A stretch of 45,256 nucleotides of DNA from Christensenella hongkongensis (GTDB lineage: Bacteria > Bacillota > Clostridia > Christensenellales > Christensenellaceae), in the NCBI RefSeq assembly GCF_000981035.1, contig NZ_LAYJ01000134.1:1-45256 (forward strand). The letters run 5' to 3'. The notes beneath the pieces are model-generated. The model searched no databases. It was not told the origin of the DNA and saw only the letters and a list, made by a program, of their open reading frames with translations. Positions 42,377 through 45,256 of the stretch are shown one piece after another. How positions within the stretch are numbered: position 1 is the first letter of the stretch; every line of letters starts with the position of its first letter. A program made the position numbers and the translations under genes.

Positions 42377-45091
42377 ACGCCTCCGGGCGGTTCGACGCCG
42401 ATTACGTCAACGCCCACTTTCACATTGCGCCAGCAGGGAGCAATTAAAACTGTGAAGGACGTTGACTATTCCTCACCGGTCAATGGCAAGACGATCACGT
42501 GGCAGGTCGTACTCAACAACGATCACAAGACGATTACGAAAGGCCTCCTCACCGATATGGCAAATTACATTATCGATGGCCAGGTTACAGACTGTTCCGT
42601 TGTGGACAATGGTTCCGACGGCAATGGCAATACGCTGCTCGGGAACGATAAATATTCTTATACCAATTTGCCAGCCGGTTTTAAGCTGGAGCTTGACGCT
42701 TCCCTTTTCCCAACGGATCACAGCTTTACCATCACCTTCAAAACGCCTTTGAAATATACGGGCCAGGATCCATCGCTGACCACATATAAAAACACGGCGT
42801 TCTTTGAAGACGGCCTTGGAATTTATACTTCCGAAGCCCAGGTTTCGCTTAATAAGCAAACACAGCAAAACGGTGGTAAAAGCGGAAGCTATAATGCGGT
42901 TACCAAACAAATCACGTGGAGCATCTATACCAATTATGCAAAAACAGGCCTGCAAAATGCCCGCATCGATGATCCAATCCCCGACGATCAGGTATTTGTC
43001 CCCGGCTCTACACGTATCTATTTCTATTCGGTTGCCCCGGATGGCGGATATACGCAGCTAAGAGAACTAACGCCAGAGGAATATGGCTATTTTATGATAT
43101 CGGAACCGGCCAATCCGTCCGGTACTGACAAAACGTTAACCGTACGCCTGCCTGATGCAGCGCCGGACGCAGTGAAGGGCGTCCCTGTTGCATCGAGCGA
43201 GCTTCCTCCTTTGTTCCTTGTTCAGTTTGATACTACGGTCGAAGGAACTGTAGTCAAAAAAGAATATACGAACGAAGCGGATTTTTACAACGATTTTACG
43301 CCAAAAGAAACCCTTACCAGTAAAGTCGCAGTAAATAATGGAGGATCTCTTGCTTATAAAAACGGTTATCAGGGCGCCGACGGCTATGCGTACTGGAATG
43401 TTACCATTAATCCAAGCCAGTCTACGCTCACGGATACCAAGGTCGTAGACGTGCCGTCGTCCAACCAGTCCATACTGATGAGCTCGCTTACAATCAACGG
43501 CATGCAGGTGGATCAATCCGGAAAGCTTACGCCTGACCTTGGCGTTACACTCGTACAGGGTACGGATTATGACGCCGCTTACACCAATGTCAACGGCACA
43601 TGGACATTGACCGTTACCCTGAAAGGGCAATATGCAACAATCGACCGCGCATACTATATGAGCTACAAGGCGGCTATTTATGTCGATCCCTCAAACGGCA
43701 GCGCAACGCAGCAAATCACGAACACTGCTACGATCACAGGTAATAACGGCGGATCTCACTCAGAATCGGTGACTACCCCGCTTGGCGTAGATGTAAACAG
43801 GGGTGGCGGTACCTTGCGCGGCGCTTTCCAGAAGCTTACGATTCAAAAGGTAGATATGGATGGTAATCCTCTTGCCGGCGCTCAATTCCAGCTCTATGAC
43901 AAAAACGGCGATCCTGTCGGCGGTATAACCACATCAGACGCTCAGGGAATCATTACCTACGAAAATCTGGTTTCAGGCGATTATACCATCCAGGAAGTAG
44001 CTGTGCCGCCTGGATATACGCTTACTACAGTGCTCTCCTCCGGCGTACCGATCTCATTATCGCCGGATAACAATATTTTTACCTTTACCAACGGGCTTAC
44101 CCAGGTGGAATTTGTCAAGGAAAATGAAATTGGCTGGCCTGTTTCGGGCGCGACATTTGCCATCGAGCAGCAGGTTGCAGATGGATGGCAGACCGTTCGT
44201 GAAAACCTTACGACAGACAGCGCCGGACAAATATTGGTGAAGGGACTCTCTGTCGGTCATTACCGATTTGTAGAAACCAGGCGTGCAGACGAGTATATCC
44301 TCAACACCACGCCAATGGAGTTTGATGTAACCACCAATCCCGACGTGATAAAGGTTGGATCGTTTATCGACTATCAAGGCAGCTTTCGTATGGTAAAGGA
44401 ATCCGATACCGGGCAACCGCTTGAAGGCGTTGTATTTGAGCTTTACAAAATGGGCGATACCCCATCCCTCATATCCGAGCTCACGACCGATTCATCCGGC
44501 TGGATTGGCCTTGGCGGACTCTCGCCAGGAAGCTACAAGCTCGTGGAAACAAAAACTCTTGACGGACTGGTTTTGGACGAACGCCCTATCTTCTTCTCTA
44601 TTACGGATAGCTATGCAGGCGCATTTCCGACACTGGACTTACGGAAGTTTATCAACCACCAGTATAAAGGGAATCTGGAGATCAGCAAAACCGACCTGCA
44701 GGGCGCCCCGTTGGCGGAAGCGGTGTTCAGTGTGTACAGCAGTAATGGTAATTTGATATTAGATCATATTACTACAGATAAATCCGGCAAGGCCGTTGTC
44801 ACCGGTTTGTTGCCGGGCGAATATTATTTTGTAGAAACGAAGGCGCCTGATGGATATATACTGGATGAAGAAAAACACCTGTTTTCTGTTGTGTATGATG
44901 CAAAGGGCCAGCATATCAGCGTGGAGCAAACCGTCACAAATACACCGCTGTCTCCCGATGCCCTCACAACAAGCCGCCCCCAAACGGGCGACAACAGCAG
45001 CCTTGGCTTGTGGATTGCGTTATGCCTGGCAGCTGGCACAACAACGGTAGTTCTCCTAAGATACAAATATAAAAAGCAACATGAAAAATAG
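42377..45091 (+). pseudogene. C-terminal part of the same adhesin (SpaA repeats and sortase signal)
   Basis: 905 codons in the same frame as 40154-42376, separated only by the TGA. They hold further adhesin beta-sandwich domains, then four SpaA/CnaB prealbumin-like repeats, each with the Lys...Glu isopeptide pattern (for example ISKTDLQGAPLAEA...YFVETKAPDGY). The end is a sorting signal RPQTGD, a hydrophobic segment and a KYKKQHEK tail. There is no ribosome binding site or signal peptide for this part alone; a TTG at 42425 is not credible. A paralogous domain upstream has Trp (NATLDWSGN) where the TGA falls, so a TGG-to-TGA change is likely. Confidence 0.75.
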
Positions 45092-45209
45092 TAATGCCAG
45101 TTGTTAACAATCATAACCACCAGTAAACTGGTGGTTTGCGCTCGCCCTGGAAGGGCGAATTGCGGACTTAGCCCCTCAAGGGGCATCGAAGTTTGACACC
45201 GCATTACTA
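45089..45209. repeat. Multi-arm palindromic element after the adhesin
   Basis: TAGTAATGC (45089-45097) and GCATTACTA (45201-45209) close a structure with three internal hairpins. These are AACCACCAGT/ACTGGTGGTT (45115-45136), TCGCCCT/AGGGCGA (45142-45158) and GCCCCT/AGGGGC (45171-45184). The left arm overlaps the adhesin stop codon. It may be a structured 3' UTR or a small non-coding mobile repeat of the kind mobilised by IS200/IS605-type enzymes. Confidence 0.5.
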
Positions 45210-45216
45210 TCTCGGG

Positions 45217-45242
45217 CAGCCGCTTAAGCGGCTGTCTTTTTT
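45217..45242 (+). terminator. Terminator after the adhesin and palindromic element
   Basis: CAGCCGC pairs with GCGGCTG around TTAA; six T residues follow. Confidence 0.85.
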
Positions 45243-45256
45243 GCCTACTTGGTCTT

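Overview
This window looks like chromosome from a strictly anaerobic, Gram-positive fermenter of the class Clostridia (Bacillota). The basis is strong AGGAGG-type ribosome binding sites, LPXTG-like cell-wall sorting signals, soluble oxygen-sensitive Fe-S and flavin enzymes, no respiratory chain genes, and a butyrate pathway of the Clostridium kluyveri / C. aminobutyricum type. I cannot name the genus. Nearly all genes lie on the minus strand; the exceptions are one CoA-transferase and a large adhesin at the right end.

Layout. 1-3.6 kb: an aldose-1-epimerase-like protein and a PTS EIIC-EAL (c-di-GMP phosphodiesterase) protein split by a one-base frameshift. 3.8-15.4 kb: one long operon, in transcription order mdh-type dehydrogenase, fumC, hdrB, hdrC, hdrA, flxD, flxC, flxB, flxA, frdB-like, frdA-like. 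It couples the reductive branch oxaloacetate -> malate -> fumarate -> succinate to a complete NADH-using FlxABCD-HdrABC flavin-based electron-bifurcating module. 16-18.7 kb: an aldehyde dehydrogenase / zinc alcohol dehydrogenase pair. 18.9-24.7 kb: sucD, rpoN (sigma-54), bcd, etfB, etfA. 25-27.6 kb: a wall-anchored beta-helix surface protein flanked by an 18-bp direct repeat. 28-35 kb: cat1 (plus strand), an orphan degenerate response regulator, then abfD, a NifU-like protein, a small Cys-rich protein, abfT and 4hbD. 35.4-39.6 kb: a PAS-AAA+-Fis sigma-54 activator, a CitB-like response regulator, an MFS exporter and its TetR repressor. 39.7-45.1 kb: a 51-aa zinc-ribbon protein and a giant SpaA-type adhesin interrupted by an in-frame TGA. 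A multi-arm palindromic element and a terminator close the window.

How it works together. The genes cover nearly the whole route from oxaloacetate through succinate, succinyl-CoA (cat1), succinate semialdehyde (sucD), 4-hydroxybutyrate (4hbD), 4-hydroxybutyryl-CoA (abfT), crotonyl-CoA (abfD) and butyryl-CoA (bcd-etfBA). Two sites of flavin-based electron bifurcation are predicted, Flx-Hdr at fumarate reduction and Bcd-Etf at crotonyl-CoA reduction. Regulation appears layered: a consensus -24/-12 promoter precedes abfD, with repeated TTGCAACG enhancer-like sites and the activator gene upstream, while rpoN itself sits among the pathway genes. Rex-like (NADH-sensing) operators occur before the mdh operon and abfD and between 4hbD and the orphan regulator.

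The most striking items are the Mdh-Fum-Hdr-Flx-Frd operon, the lactate-dehydrogenase-like protein carrying the malate-specifying Arg, a perfect hairpin placed between the Shine-Dalgarno and the start of hdrB, the NifU/CGGC pair in the abfD operon, the +1 frameshift joining EIIC to EAL, and the TGA inside the adhesin.
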